This document shows positions 1-9,600 of a stretch of 23,798 nucleotides of DNA, one piece after another. The DNA is taken from NCBI RefSeq assembly GCF_900445235.1, contig NZ_UFSM01000005.1, forward strand, positions 1 through 23,798, in the 5' to 3' direction. A model generated the notes under the pieces. It searched no databases. It had not been told where the DNA came from and saw only the letters and a program-made list of their open reading frames with translations. The position numbers and the translations under genes were made by a program. Numbering within the stretch: position 1 is the first letter of the stretch; every line of letters starts with the position of its first letter. The stretch comes from Aminobacter aminovorans (GTDB taxonomy: Bacteria; Pseudomonadota; Alphaproteobacteria; Rhizobiales; Rhizobiaceae).

Positions 1-1
1 C

Positions 2-256
2 GGTCCACAGGAAGCCGAGGCCGCGGAATGGGCCAGGCACAACATGCGCAAGCCGCTTATCGCCTACATCGCCGGCCTTTCGGCGCCGAAGGGCAAGCGT
101 ATGGGCCATGCCGGCGCCATTATCTCCGCCTTCGGCGAATCCGCCCAGGAGAAGGTCGAGATCCTGCGCGAAGCCGGTGTGACCATCGTGCCGACCCCGG
201 CCGCCTTCGGTCCGACCGTCGCCAGCGTGCTCGAGCAGCAGAAGAAGGCCGCCTGA
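2..256 (+). CDS. mtkB: Malate-CoA ligase (malate thiokinase) alpha subunit, 3' end only
   Basis: Only the last 84 codons are in the window; the gene starts upstream. The product belongs to the succinyl-CoA synthetase alpha family. The visible tail has the segment KRMGHAGAIIS, whose histidine corresponds to the phosphorylated active-site histidine of SucD. Two details favour malate thiokinase over SucD: the GPQEAEAA segment, and GESAQEKVEI after the histidine loop where SucD usually has a glycine-rich GGKG stretch. MtkA/MtkB convert malate, CoA and ATP to malyl-CoA, which malyl-CoA lyase cleaves to glyoxylate and acetyl-CoA in the serine cycle. The hprA and gckA genes that follow belong to the same cycle. 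The family is certain; the choice of MtkB over SucD is an inference from recalled sequences. Confidence 0.75.
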   Translation, partial: GPQEAEAAEWARHNMRKPLIAYIAGLSAPKGKRMGHAGAIISAFGESAQEKVEILREAGVTIVPTPAAFGPTVASVLEQQKKAA

Positions 257-266
257 CCTGGCCTTC

Positions 267-290
267 GGGAGCCGGCGCCGACCGGCTCCC
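267..290 (+). terminator. Hairpin after mtkB without a T-tract
   Basis: A perfect 9-bp inverted repeat (GGGAGCCGG / CCGGCTCCC) with a 6-nt loop begins 10 nt after the mtkB stop. No run of T follows, so it may be a weak terminator or an RNA-stabilising 3' end rather than a full rho-independent terminator. Confidence 0.5.
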
Positions 291-408
291 TACCGCCTGG
301 CTGGTGCTTCGGCCGATTATCGATGATCCATCGCATGATGTGTCGTTTCGAACTGCTAAGGTGCGTCTTGCGCGTCCGACCGGGATGCGTGGCGCTCCAA
401 GCATGACC

Positions 409-413
409 AAGGA
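409..413 (+). promoter_or_regulatory. Ribosome binding site that decides the hprA start
   Basis: AAGGA directly abuts an ATG at 414 but lies 6 nt before an in-frame ATG at 420. The spacing makes 420 the better start. Confidence 0.5.
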
Positions 414-419
414 ATGGAA

Positions 420-1388
420 ATGAAACCTCGCGTTATCGTCACCCGCCGCTGGCCCGCGGCAGTCGAGCAGATCCTGGCGGAGCGCTTCGACACGACCTTC
501 AATCAGGGCGATGCGCCGCTGGGCCCGACCGAGCTCAAGGCGGCGTTCCTGAACTTTGACGCGATCCTGCCGACTGTCAGCGACAAGCTGCCAGCCTCGG
601 TTTTCCCTGATGCGGACGTCCGCACCAAGCTGCTCGCCAATTTCGGCGTCGGCTTCAGTCACATCGATACGGATGCTGCACGCGCGCGCGGCATCGCCGT
701 GACCAACACGCCCGGCGTGTTGACCGACTGCACCGCCGATATCGGCATGAGCCTGCTGCTGTCGGTCGCCCGGCGGGCGGGCGAGGGCGAACGCCAGCTT
801 CGCGCCGGCCAGTGGGCGGGCTGGTGCCCGACCCATATGATCGGCACCAAGGTCACCGGCAAGACGATCGGCATCATCGGCATGGGCCGCATCGGCAAGG
901 CGATGGCCAAGCGTGCGCATTTCGGCTTCGACATGGATGTCGTCTTCTACAACCGCTCCAAGGTCGACGACGAGGAAACCCGCGCCATGGGTGCGCGCCA
1001 GCTGGCAAGCATCGAAGAGGTCCTGGCTGCATCCGATTTCGTGTCGCTGCATTGCCCAGGCGGCGCGGAAAACAGACACCTGATCAATGCCGAACGCCTC
1101 GCTTCGATGAGGCGCGGCGCGTTCCTGATCAACACGGCACGTGGCGACGTGGTCGACCAGAAGGCCCTTGTCGCAGCACTCGACAGCGGTACCATCGCCG
1201 GTGCCGGCCTCGACGTCTATGACGGCGAGCCTGACGTGCCCGGCGCCCTGATGCGCATGGAAAATGTGGTGCTGCTGCCGCATCTGGGCAGCGCTACCGA
1301 GGAAACCCGCGTGGCCATGGGCATGAAGGCGGTGGACAATCTGACCGCCTTCTTCGAAGGCCGCGCCTTACCCGACAAGGTGGTGTGA
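420..1388 (+). CDS. hprA: Hydroxypyruvate/glyoxylate reductase (D-2-hydroxyacid dehydrogenase)
   Basis: This 322-aa protein belongs to the D-isomer-specific 2-hydroxyacid dehydrogenase family and is of typical length. It has the NAD(P)-binding motif GMGRIG at residues 154-159. The catalytic triad is Arg241 (INTARGD), Glu270 (DVYDGEP) and His288 (LLPHLG). In the serine cycle, hydroxypyruvate reductase reduces hydroxypyruvate to D-glycerate in the cytosol, the substrate of the kinase encoded immediately downstream. The stop codon overlaps the gckA start by one base (TGATG), so the two are probably translationally coupled. An in-frame ATG two codons earlier (414) is possible but sits on the Shine-Dalgarno sequence. 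Sequence alone cannot separate hydroxypyruvate from glyoxylate specificity; the neighbours favour hydroxypyruvate. Confidence 0.88.
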   Translation: MKPRVIVTRRWPAAVEQILAERFDTTFNQGDAPLGPTELKAAFLNFDAILPTVSDKLPASVFPDADVRTKLLANFGVGFSHIDTDAARARGIAVTNTPGVLTDCTADIGMSLLLSVARRAGEGERQLRAGQWAGWCPTHMIGTKVTGKTIGIIGMGRIGKAMAKRAHFGFDMDVVFYNRSKVDDEETRAMGARQLASIEEVLAASDFVSLHCPGGAENRHLINAERLASMRRGAFLINTARGDVVDQKALVAALDSGTIAGAGLDVYDGEPDVPGALMRMENVVLLPHLGSATEETRVAMGMKAVDNLTAFFEGRALPDKVV

Positions 1389-2689
1389 TGTATCTCGACT
1401 GCTCGGTTTCGGCACTGGTCAAGCTTCGCGCGCAGGCAACGGCCCTGTTTCGCGAAGGTATTGCGGCTTCCGATCCCGAGCAGGCGGTCATTTCCACCCT
1501 TGAAACCAAAACGGATGAGATCGCCGCTGCAAGGCGCGTCATCCTGATCGCCTTCGGCAAGGCGGCGTGCCCGATGGCGCGCGCGGCCTTGCCTTTCATT
1601 GGCGACAAGCTTGCTACCGCCGTTGCGGTGACCAACTTCGAGAACCTGGCCGACATCGAAGGCGTCGAAGTGATATCAGGCGGTCACCCCTTGCCCGACG
1701 AAGGCAGTATCAGGGGCGCCGAGCTCATAGAACGCGCTGCCCTGTCTGCCGTAACAGACGATCTTGTGCTGGTGCTGGTCAGTGGCGGCGGTTCGGCACT
1801 TACCTGCGCTCCTGCCGCGGGCATCGGGCTCGCCGACAAGATCGCGCTCAACGACACATTGATCCGCTGCGGCGCCGACATCAGCGAAATCAACGCCGTC
1901 AGGCAGTTGTTCTCGCGGCTCAAGGGCGGACGTCTCGCCCAGCTCGCCTCGCGAGCCAAGGTGTTGTCGCTCATCCTGTCGGACGTTCCCGGCGACGATG
2001 TCGGCACTGTTGCAAGTGGTCCGACCGCGCTGCCTTCGGCGACGCAGGCCGAAGCGATCGCCATTCTCGACCGCTATGGCCTGGTCAAGACGCTGTCGCC
2101 TGCGCTCAAGGCGCATCTTGACCTGCTCGTCGAACGTGCCGAGGTCGCAACCAGTTTCGATCATGTCGAAAACATCGTCATCGGCAGCAATGGCATCAGC
2201 CTGCAAAGGGTCATGCACAGCGCCGAAGCCAACTATCCCGTCGTCGTCAAGGCCGACGACTGGCTAAGCGGCGATGTATCAGATGTCGCCAAGACCCTAC
2301 ATCGCATGGCGGTGTTTGCCGCCAGCCAGCGTGGTCCCGTGGCGATCGTCGCCGGCGGTGAGCCGACGGTGCGTGTCGCCGGCAATGGCAAGGGCGGGCG
2401 CAACCAGGAGCTGGCGCTGCGTTTTGCATTGCTGAACGAGTGGACGTCGATCAAGCGTCCCTGGGTTTTCCTGAGCGGCGGCACCGACGGCCGTGACGGG
2501 CCAACGGATGCGGCGGGTGCCATCGTCGACGCCGGCTCGACGACATGGATGCGCAAGCTGGGCTGCAATCCGGTGGCTCTGCTGCAGAACAACGACTCGT
2601 ACCATGCGCTGGCGTCGTCGGGCGACCTGCTGATGACCGGTGCTACCGGCACCAATGTCGCCGACCTGCAAATACTGCTGATGCAGTAG
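1388..2689 (+). CDS. gckA: Glycerate 2-kinase, MOFRL family
   Basis: This 433-aa protein is a GckA/TtuD-type glycerate kinase. It has an N-terminal DUF4147-like half with the glycine-rich VSGGGSAL segment near residue 131, and a C-terminal MOFRL half. The MOFRL half contains GKGGRNQELAL near residue 334, LSGGTDGRDGPTDAAGA near 365 and TGTNVADLQ close to the end. It phosphorylates D-glycerate to 2-phosphoglycerate, which feeds phosphoenolpyruvate carboxylation in the serine cycle. The ATG at 1388 overlaps the hprA stop by one base; a GTG at 1385 is an alternative. TtuD proteins of tartrate metabolism belong to the same family, but coupling to hprA and nearness to mtkB point to the serine cycle. 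Confidence 0.88.
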   Translation: MYLDCSVSALVKLRAQATALFREGIAASDPEQAVISTLETKTDEIAAARRVILIAFGKAACPMARAALPFIGDKLATAVAVTNFENLADIEGVEVISGGHPLPDEGSIRGAELIERAALSAVTDDLVLVLVSGGGSALTCAPAAGIGLADKIALNDTLIRCGADISEINAVRQLFSRLKGGRLAQLASRAKVLSLILSDVPGDDVGTVASGPTALPSATQAEAIAILDRYGLVKTLSPALKAHLDLLVERAEVATSFDHVENIVIGSNGISLQRVMHSAEANYPVVVKADDWLSGDVSDVAKTLHRMAVFAASQRGPVAIVAGGEPTVRVAGNGKGGRNQELALRFALLNEWTSIKRPWVFLSGGTDGRDGPTDAAGAIVDAGSTTWMRKLGCNPVALLQNNDSYHALASSGDLLMTGATGTNVADLQILLMQ

Positions 2690-2852
2690 CGGCCTCACCT
2701 GCGCCTTTCGAAATCTGCCTGGTTGGCGCTCGGCTGACAGTTGTCCTGGTGGCCGCCGCACCGCTGCGTTTGTCAGATTCTGTTGAACGTGCCGCTAAAA
2801 ATGTTTACTCTCGGTGAAATAGATTCAGCGAGCAGAGGCAGGCGGCGTCGAA

Positions 2853-3593
2853 ATGAGCAAGGCTAGGGCGGCAGAAAAGAACGGGAATTCGAAAAAGAAT
2901 GGCACGGCGATGTCGGCTGCGGTTTCAGCCGGCGCCGCAAAGTCCGCTCTGGCTCACGTCTCGCCGCCGCTGCACCAGGATCCCCACGCCGTGCGTGACA
3001 CGCGTGAGAAGGTGCTGGAAGTGGCGATCGGCCACGAGGTGCGTGCCTTCCGCAAGAAGCTTGGCATTACCGTTGCCGACCTCGCTTCGGCCACCGACAT
3101 ATCGCTCGGCATGCTGTCCAAGATCGAAAACGGCATCACCTCGCCATCGCTGACGACATTGCAGGCGCTGTCGCGGGCGCTCGGCGTGCCGGTCACCGCC
3201 TTCTTCCGTCGCTTCGAAGAGGAGCGCAACGCCGTTTTCGTCAAGTCGGGCGAGGGCGTCGACGTCGAACGTCGCGGTACGCGCGCCGGGCACCAATATA
3301 CGCTGCTCGGCCATATCGGCTCCGATACATCGGGCGTGACGGTCGAGCCGTATCTCATCACCCTGTCGGAAGATTCAGACGTCTTCCCGACCTTCCAGCA
3401 TGACGGCATGGAGTTCCTCTACATGCTGGAGGGCGAGGTCGTTTACCGCCACAGCAACAATCTCTACCGCATGACGCCGGGCGACAGCCTGTTCTTCGAT
3501 GCCGATGCGCCACACGGCCCGGAGGAACTGACCCATTTGCCGATCAAATATCTGTCGATTATTTCTTATCCGCGCGGCCGCGGCGGCGACTGA
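2853..3593 (+). CDS. XRE-family transcriptional regulator with C-terminal cupin
   Basis: A 246-aa DNA-binding regulator. A low-complexity basic and alanine-rich N-terminus (residues 1-50) precedes an HTH_3 domain at about 60-118, with LASATDISLGMLSKIENG as the helix-turn-helix core. A cupin domain covers about 165-240. It carries HDGMEFLYMLEGEV (His173, Glu177) and a conserved DADAPHG (His211), so a small ligand or metal may be sensed. Regulators of this architecture often control amine or amino-acid catabolism. It is encoded in the same direction as the methylamine operon but is now 10 kb away from it, with the glycan block between. I infer that it regulates the mgs-gmaS-mgd operon. Upstream, TTGAAC (2783-2788) with TTTACT (2804-2809) is a weak promoter candidate. 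The Shine-Dalgarno is poor, and an in-frame ATG at 2910 is a possible shorter start. Confidence 0.85.
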   Translation: MSKARAAEKNGNSKKNGTAMSAAVSAGAAKSALAHVSPPLHQDPHAVRDTREKVLEVAIGHEVRAFRKKLGITVADLASATDISLGMLSKIENGITSPSLTTLQALSRALGVPVTAFFRRFEEERNAVFVKSGEGVDVERRGTRAGHQYTLLGHIGSDTSGVTVEPYLITLSEDSDVFPTFQHDGMEFLYMLEGEVVYRHSNNLYRMTPGDSLFFDADAPHGPEELTHLPIKYLSIISYPRGRGGD

Positions 3594-3867
3594 AGGCGGC
3601 GAGGCGTTTGTTGCAGTCGAACATAACCGACCGGGCGGCCATCGAGCATGTCGGTTTGGCAGCAGCAAAAATTGCCAGCGAGTTGGATTGCTCTTATCAA
3701 TTGGTAGGGTAAGCGCGGGAAAATTATGCTGAACGGGGCCTTGTGGACCGCGATAAGAACCCAAAAGGCAAGCGTATGTTCAGCATGACGCAAAAAGCCA
3801 AAGATGAATATCTTGACCACAACCAAGATAGGCGAGATTAAAGCTTTTTCTCCCTCGCCCAGCCTGA
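3594..3867. other. Non-coding stretch after the XRE regulator
   Basis: No coding frame here resembles a protein I know. The only structure seen is a nested inverted repeat: ATGCTGAAC (3726-3734) pairs with GTTCAGCAT (3778-3786), and inside it GCCTT (3738-3742) can pair with AAGGC (3765-3769). This may be a structured RNA end or chance. The stretch may be the original intergenic DNA between the regulator and mgsA. Confidence 0.4.
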
Positions 3868-4209
3868 TCACGTTGCATCTATGGTTTTGTCGACCTGCGC
3901 CTCGAAGGCAGAGGTCACCTGCCGCTCGGTCCAGTTCAGGATCGTGCCCAGTTCTCAGTACAGCGTAGCAGCGATCTCGCCCCGCTTCGCGCCAGGGTCA
4001 GAACGATCTTCTCGATCAACGATCGCAGCGCCGTCGCGGCCTGCGGCCGATCGTCCGGATGGTTGAGCGGCTCGGTCAGATGCGCCATCTTCCGCGCAAA
4101 GAGTGACGATATGCTCGGTAGCAGGTCCGGCTTGTCCTACGGAGCGGCGGCAAGCTGGTTCGTAAGGTCGGCCTTGCGCATCTCGAGCGCGTCTATCTCG
4201 GCCGTCATG
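3868..4209 (-). pseudogene. Decayed C-terminal fragment of a large serine recombinase
   Basis: The minus strand, read from 4209 downward, gives a helical segment (EIDALEMRKADLTNQLAAAP), then a TAG stop at 4137-4139. It continues with LFARKMAHLTEPLNHPD and AATALRSLIEKIVLT. A frameshift near 3995-4000 leads to DPGAKRGEIAATLY, then a stop at 3955-3957. The last stretch is ELGTILNWTERQVTSAFEAQ, ending at a TGA at 3868-3870. This order (coiled-coil arm, an ALRSLIEKIVLT-like segment, then a GEI..L..EL terminus) is what I recall for the C-terminal end of large zinc-ribbon serine recombinases found on integrative elements. The catalytic N-terminal domain is absent. Two stops and a frameshift rule out function. 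The identification rests on recalled family patterns. Confidence 0.6.
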
Positions 4210-4714
4210 CTCACCGCCCATCTCATTCGTCCGGGATCGAGAGGCGCTTCTATGACCTTCGGCGAAGGCACTCGACATTGGGCTGTCTGGGCCCGTTTAG
4301 TTCTGGGACCAAGCTATGCCAGCTTAACCTCGTCCGAAAGATCGGCAGCAGGACAAGACTGCGTGTTGATGGAGATCTACGAAACCCACACCAGACTGGC
4401 CGTCCCGATCGGCTTATCGTATACGGGCGAAGCAGTTTGGCCGATAAAGGGCGATTCAGGCAGCGAACGCAGACCACTGGGCTTCCTATTGAGGATGAGC
4501 AGGGAGCAACCGAGTGAGGATTGATATGGTGATGATCTGGCCGAAAGAACCGCACCACCGGAACCCGGCGTCGAGTATGTTTGCGCCAAATCTGACGCGA
4601 TTGAATTCCCAGCTCTCGTGTTGTTGGTGGTAGCTACCAAACGCGCGTTGCGTAGGGCGAACTTAATAAGTTCGGCCAAGCGTACTATGACTACAGCGTG
4701 AGCGCCCTGAGCGA
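4210..4714. other. Non-coding stretch before the glycan genes
   Basis: Several short open frames exist on both strands, but none shows a recognisable domain, good codon use or a ribosome binding site. The stretch probably contains the promoter for the first WbsX gene. It holds a 17-bp palindrome (4658-4674) and a smaller GGTAGCTACC palindrome at 4629-4638. Confidence 0.4.
4658..4674. promoter_or_regulatory. Perfect 17-bp palindrome upstream of the WbsX gene
   Basis: CGAACTTAATAAGTTCG is an 8-1-8 perfect inverted repeat, 40 bp before the ATG at 4715. A site this long and symmetrical close to a start codon suggests a dimeric repressor or activator operator. No cognate regulator can be named. 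Confidence 0.35.
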
Positions 4715-6037
4715 ATGAAACAAAACAACCTGTGCCTATGGCTGCGCAACTTTTTTGGCAATCGGATCTCACACCAGCTAGACCCCAGCACTCTGGCCTC
4801 TCAGCATGCGGCCAATGCAGCTGGCATTTTTGCTTATGGCGATTATGTCGATGCTGCCACGGTTCCGCCGCCCGCAAGTGATGTTCGCCTTATCGCGTAC
4901 TACCAACCGCAGTTCCATCCTACACCTGAAAATGATCATTGGTGGGGCAAAGGTTTCACCGAATGGCGCAATGTGACACGCGCCACCCCATTGTTCGATG
5001 GGCACTATCAGCCGCGATCTCCCGCCGAGCTGGGGTATTACGACCTACGCCTGGTAGACGTCATGCGCCGCCAAGTGAATCTGGCGAAGCTCTATGGGAT
5101 CGGCGGCTTTGCGTTTCATTTCTATTGGTTTGGCGGCCGAAGGCTTCTTGATGAACCGATTGAGAACTATCTCAAACACCCAGAGCTAGACCTCCCATTC
5201 AGCCTATGCTGGTCGAATGAGAACTGGTCGCGTAGCAGGAGCGGAAGTGAGAAGGAGATATTAATAGCGCAGGACCATTCGCCGGGCGATGACATTGCGC
5301 TTATCCGCCACCTTGACCGGTACTTTCGGGATCCGCGCTATATCAAAATCGCAGGAAAGCCAGTTTTTACTGTATGCCGCCCTGATCTTCTTCCAGATCC
5401 GGTAGCAATACTTGAGCGATGGCGTCATGAAGCTGAAAAGGTAGGGTGGCCTGGGCTGTATATTATCGCGACTAACGCTGCTGATTTTACTGCCTACTAC
5501 AAGTATGGTTTCGATGCTCTGTCAGAGCTTCCGCCCCATGGCTTGAAGGCAAGGAATGTTGAGGACGTGATCTCTATGTCGGCTTTGCGCGAGAATGGTG
5601 GCCACGTCCGGCTATATGAAGAGGCGGTTCACAATGCGATAAACACGGCTGTACCTGAAGGTCGGGTTCATCCGGGAGTTATGCCGGGTTGGGACAATTG
5701 TCCCCGGCGCCCGCGCGATGGGGTAATCTATCATGGGGCGACGCCAGAGATGTTCGGCTTCTGGCTACAGCAAGCTGTTGAGCGTGCTCGGGGAACCCTG
5801 AGGGCGAGCGTCTGGTTTTCATCAATGCCTGGAACGAATGGGGTGAAGGTGCTTACTTGGAGCCGGATTTGCGGTTCGGTTATGGCTTCCTTCAAGCATG
5901 CAGAGAAATGGACAGCGTTACAACAAAGAAGGGACGAACAATTTATTTCGATCCCGCCGACAGTCGCGGCAAGATGCTCAAAGAGCACGATGGAAACTTT
6001 AATCCGTCCTCGCTGTTGTTGTGGGACATGGTCTTGA
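4715..6037 (+). CDS. WbsX-like glycan enzyme, frame-shifted before its C-terminus
   Basis: Residues 56-359 match the WbsX family (predicted glycosyltransferase, related to GH99-type glycan hydrolases). The family hallmarks seen are [41 protein letters not shown] and GVMPGWDN. They align closely with the same domain in the large protein encoded downstream. The reading frame breaks at the GGGG run at 5790-5793. One more G would continue it in the +1-numbered frame as [20 protein letters not shown], the expected family C-terminus, and then straight into the FkbM domain (to 6660, 648 aa in all). As written, the frame ends with about 80 unrelated residues. The segment ENWSRRWDG of the paralogue reads ENWSRSRSG here (Ser174, Ser176), so a conserved Trp-Asp pair is also lost. 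It is probably a pseudogene or a sequencing error; the Shine-Dalgarno is weak. Confidence 0.7.
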   Translation: MKQNNLCLWLRNFFGNRISHQLDPSTLASQHAANAAGIFAYGDYVDAATVPPPASDVRLIAYYQPQFHPTPENDHWWGKGFTEWRNVTRATPLFDGHYQPRSPAELGYYDLRLVDVMRRQVNLAKLYGIGGFAFHFYWFGGRRLLDEPIENYLKHPELDLPFSLCWSNENWSRSRSGSEKEILIAQDHSPGDDIALIRHLDRYFRDPRYIKIAGKPVFTVCRPDLLPDPVAILERWRHEAEKVGWPGLYIIATNAADFTAYYKYGFDALSELPPHGLKARNVEDVISMSALRENGGHVRLYEEAVHNAINTAVPEGRVHPGVMPGWDNCPRRPRDGVIYHGATPEMFGFWLQQAVERARGTLRASVWFSSMPGTNGVKVLTWSRICGSVMASFKHAEKWTALQQRRDEQFISIPPTVAARCSKSTMETLIRPRCCCGTWS

Positions 6038-6660
6038 ACGAGGCGCCGTGGAATCATGTGGTCGACGTCGGTTCCAATTATGGTGAGATGCTCGCCAACG
6101 TGCAGCTGCCGGTTGGTGCGGAGGTCACGGCAATCGAACCTAACAGCGTTATCCGGCCTCACCTCAAGAGAACGCTTAAGGAAGCAGGTGTCGATGCCCG
6201 ATTTGTGTGGGCAGCAGTTTCGGATTCCCTCGGAAAAGCTCGCTTTCTCCGGGATGATAAATGGTCAGGTACAAGCCGGGTCCTGCAGCCCGGAGAAACA
6301 TCCGAGTACCTAGTCGAGGTACCCCAGGTGACCGTGGACAGTCTTCTAGAAAGCACTAGAGGAACCCTTCGGCTTGCAATGAAGATCGATGTCGAGGGCC
6401 ATGAGGCTGCTGTTTTACGCGGGGCTCAGCGGAGTCTTGAGCGCGCCGCGAATTATTCGATCCTTGTAGAAATAAAGCATATCCCCCAGAGCGATCAGGC
6501 TTGGATATTTACAAATTTTGACGTCTTCGGCCTTGATGTCAAATCCGAGCGCCTAGTATGCCTGACCGGAATCTCCCAAGAGGAAATAATGCGGATGATA
6601 CAGACCGAAGAAATTTATGCGCAGGACGTGATCATAAAGCGCAAGGGGTATCGCCGCTGA
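5857..6660 (+). CDS. FkbM-family SAM-dependent methyltransferase (detached half of a WbsX-FkbM fusion)
   Basis: Read as it stands, this frame encodes 267 aa from a TTG at 5857, or less from ATG 5908 or ATG 5974. The FkbM domain has SAM-binding motif I at [10 protein letters not shown] (Asp70) with IEPN further on. It also has the family signature [15 protein letters not shown] in its second half and ends with VIIKRKG. FkbM methyltransferases usually O-methylate sugars in polysaccharides or secondary metabolites. The first 20 residues ([14 protein letters not shown]) are really the end of the WbsX domain, so ancestrally this was the C-terminal half of one bifunctional protein starting at 4715. 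Its stop overlaps the ATG of the next gene by one base (TGATG at 6658-6662). No Shine-Dalgarno supports an independent start. Confidence 0.72.
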   Translation: MEPDLRFGYGFLQACREMDSVTTKKGRTIYFDPADSRGKMLKEHDGNFNPSSLLLWDMVLNEAPWNHVVDVGSNYGEMLANVQLPVGAEVTAIEPNSVIRPHLKRTLKEAGVDARFVWAAVSDSLGKARFLRDDKWSGTSRVLQPGETSEYLVEVPQVTVDSLLESTRGTLRLAMKIDVEGHEAAVLRGAQRSLERAANYSILVEIKHIPQSDQAWIFTNFDVFGLDVKSERLVCLTGISQEEIMRMIQTEEIYAQDVIIKRKGYRR

Positions 6661-9600
6661 TGCCAAGTTCGGTCAAATGGAAAGCGCTATGGCGGCATCC
6701 CATGGACTCCCGCAAGCGAAAGGAGTTTTGTACGGGGAGGCAACCATTGTTGCAGAAGAAAGTCGTGGGCAAGACCCGTATGTGGGTCAACCTGGCGGCG
6801 ATCCTCCGCCACCCTCTTTCTCGCAATCAGCGTCGCACCTGGCGCAATGTTGTGTTGGACGGATCAACTAACACAGGGGCCGTAAACGCGGTCTTTCAGT
6901 CCACCTCCGAAGCCCTGCATAGCCGTCTGTTTGATTGCTACGTGCAAAATTCCCTGGGTCAGTTCGATCCGTCGGAATATGTTGAGATAGCTGCGGATGC
7001 CGCACCCGCAGATGCTAGCGATGTAAAGCTGATCGCCTACTACCTGCCTCAGTTCCATCCGATCCCGGAAAATGACAAGTGGTGGGGCAAGGGCTTTACC
7101 GAGTGGCGCAATGTTACTAGGGCCTACCCGCAGTTCGATGGGCACTACCAACCTAGGGTACCGGGCGAGTTAGGGTACTATGACCTGCGGGTCGTTGACG
7201 TTATGCGGCGACAAGTAGAACTTGCAAAGCTCTATGGTATCCATGCATTCTGCTTCCATTTTTATTGGTTCGGTGGAACGCGTCTGCTTGAAACGCCGAT
7301 ACTAAACTATCTTGAGAATCAGGACCTTGACTTGCCGTTCTGCCTTTGTTGGGCAAACGAGAATTGGTCGCGCCGTTGGGATGGCAGTGAACATGAGGTG
7401 CTAATCTCGCAGTCCCACTCAAGCGAGGATGACGCTGATCTTCTTAGATATCTCGATAAGTACTTTCGGGATGAGCGCTATCTCAAAATCGATGGCAAAC
7501 CTGTGCTGACCGTTTATCGTCCTTCAATCCTTCCGGATGCAGCAAAGACGGTCGATCGATGGAGAGAAATTGCGAAGGAGCTTGGGTATCCCGGTATCTA
7601 CTTGATAGCGACCAATTCGTTTGCCTTTACGGACTACAAAAAATTTGGCTTTGACGCGCTTTCGGAATTCCCTCCGCATCATGTCGCGGCGTCCAACATC
7701 CAAAACGAATTTCAGATGTCGCACTACCGCAACGGCTGGCGCGTGCGCTCATATGCCGAAATTGTAACGTCCGAAGAGACACGTAATCCAGTGGCCGGAA
7801 CCGTTTTTCCTGGTGTAATGCCAGGCTGGGACAACAGTGCTCGTCGACCGACGAATGGGGAAATCATCCACGGGGCAACGCCGGCAATTTTTGAGCAATG
7901 GCTGCGCCAAGCCTTTGCGCGCGCCCAAAAGAACAGTCCGGCTGAGCGTTTCGTGGTTATCAATGCATGGAACGAATGGGCGGAAGGTGCTTATCTTGAG
8001 CCTGATAAGAGGTTTGGCTATGCGAACCTCGCAGCCTGTGCTTCGGCGATACGAAACCACGTCGATACGGCCGAGATGCGTTTCATTGCCGGCAAGCGCG
8101 TACGGCAAGACAGTTCCAAAACAATACTACTTTGCTCGCATCATGCCGGTAAGCAGGTTTTTGGAGGCGAGCGTAGCTTCCTCGACGTGGCTCGGGCGCT
8201 GGCTGAAGGTGGCTTTAATGTGGCTGTAACTGTACAGGAAGGCGTGAATTCCGAATACATTAAGGAGTTGCGGAAGTATGCCCAAGAGGTTCATATCTTC
8301 AAATACAACCAGTGGACATCTAATTCCACAGATACTTACGAATCAACGTCGCGATTTCTGAGCGTAATTGATAGCGTAAAGCCAGATGTTGTATATGTAA
8401 ATACGATAGTCGTCGCTTCACCTCTTGCCGCGGCGAGATTGAGGGGTATTCCATCAATAGTACATGCGCGAGAAATTATCGTCTACGACGAGGATCTTCA
8501 GAAGCAAATTGGTCTCAGCGGCCAAGAAATCGTCAAGAAAGTTCTGGAATCTAGCGACTTCATCGTTGCCAATTCGCATGCTACTGCGCAATGCTTTTCC
8601 GGTGGCAATGTTACAACTATTGCGAATACCATTGACGTTGATTCCTTCACCGTGCCTCGCGCTGGTGCAAAGGATACTGTCACCTTTGGTTTGATTAGTA
8701 GCAATTTGCCAAAGAAAGGCATTCAAGATTTCGTTGCATTGGCGCAAATTTGCGTGAAACTGGCACCGAATGCGCACTTTCTAGTCATTGGCCCACTTTC
8801 TCGGCCATTGATCAAAGAGTACCTTTCGAGCAAAAGGCGTTTCCCAAAAAATCTCAATTTCGTTGACTACCAGCCCACCTCGCGGGAGGCGATCGGTATG
8901 GTTGACGTCGTAGTCAACTTCTCGCACTTTCAAGAGTCGTTTGGACGAACTGTGCTTGAAGGCATGGCTGCTGGGTGTCCTTCACTTGTTTATGATTGGG
9001 GTGCCCTTTCGGAATTGGTTGAGCATGGTGTGACGGGTTTCTTGGTTCCTTTTGGCGAGCCATCAGAAGCGGCTAAACACGTGCAACTCATGTGTACCGA
9101 TCGAGAACTCCTGCGAAGAATGGGATCTGCGGCGCGGCAAAGATCCGAAGTATATTCATTCCCGCATTTCAAGCAAAAGGTTGTGACTTTTTGCCGTGAT
9201 GCGATAGCCGCCGGTCCAGTCCTGAATGTCTATTCGGCAGTTCGCGAGAACCGCTTGAGAAACGTAGCGAGCAAGTCCGTTGACATCGTCGTTTGCGTTC
9301 ACAATGCCCTGCGCGATGTAAAGGCATGCCTTGCGTCGGTGCGGACGAATCTTGGCGCGGGCCACCGGATTGTCCTGGTCGACGACGGTTCCAACGAAGA
9401 GACGCGCGAATACCTGGAGAAATTCGCGGGCGACAATAGGGTCGTGCTGCGTCGAAACGACGTTGCTCAAGGGTACACTCGATCTGCCAACCTAGGATTG
9501 GCACTGACTAGCGCGGATTTGGTCGTCCTATTGAACAGCGACACGATTGTGACCAAGAACTGGGCTGAGAAGCTTGCGGACGCGGCTTTTTCGATGCCGG

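Noticed and set aside
120..1283. 387-codon open frame on the minus strand opposite hprA
   Set aside because: It is antisense to hprA, which has all catalytic motifs; the translation has no recognisable domain.
4063..4524. 153-codon plus-strand open frame
   Set aside because: It runs partly antisense to the recombinase relic, has no ribosome binding site and matches no family I know.
4629..4638. Short palindrome GGTAGCTACC
   Set aside because: Ten bases of symmetry with no extended arms is within chance expectation.
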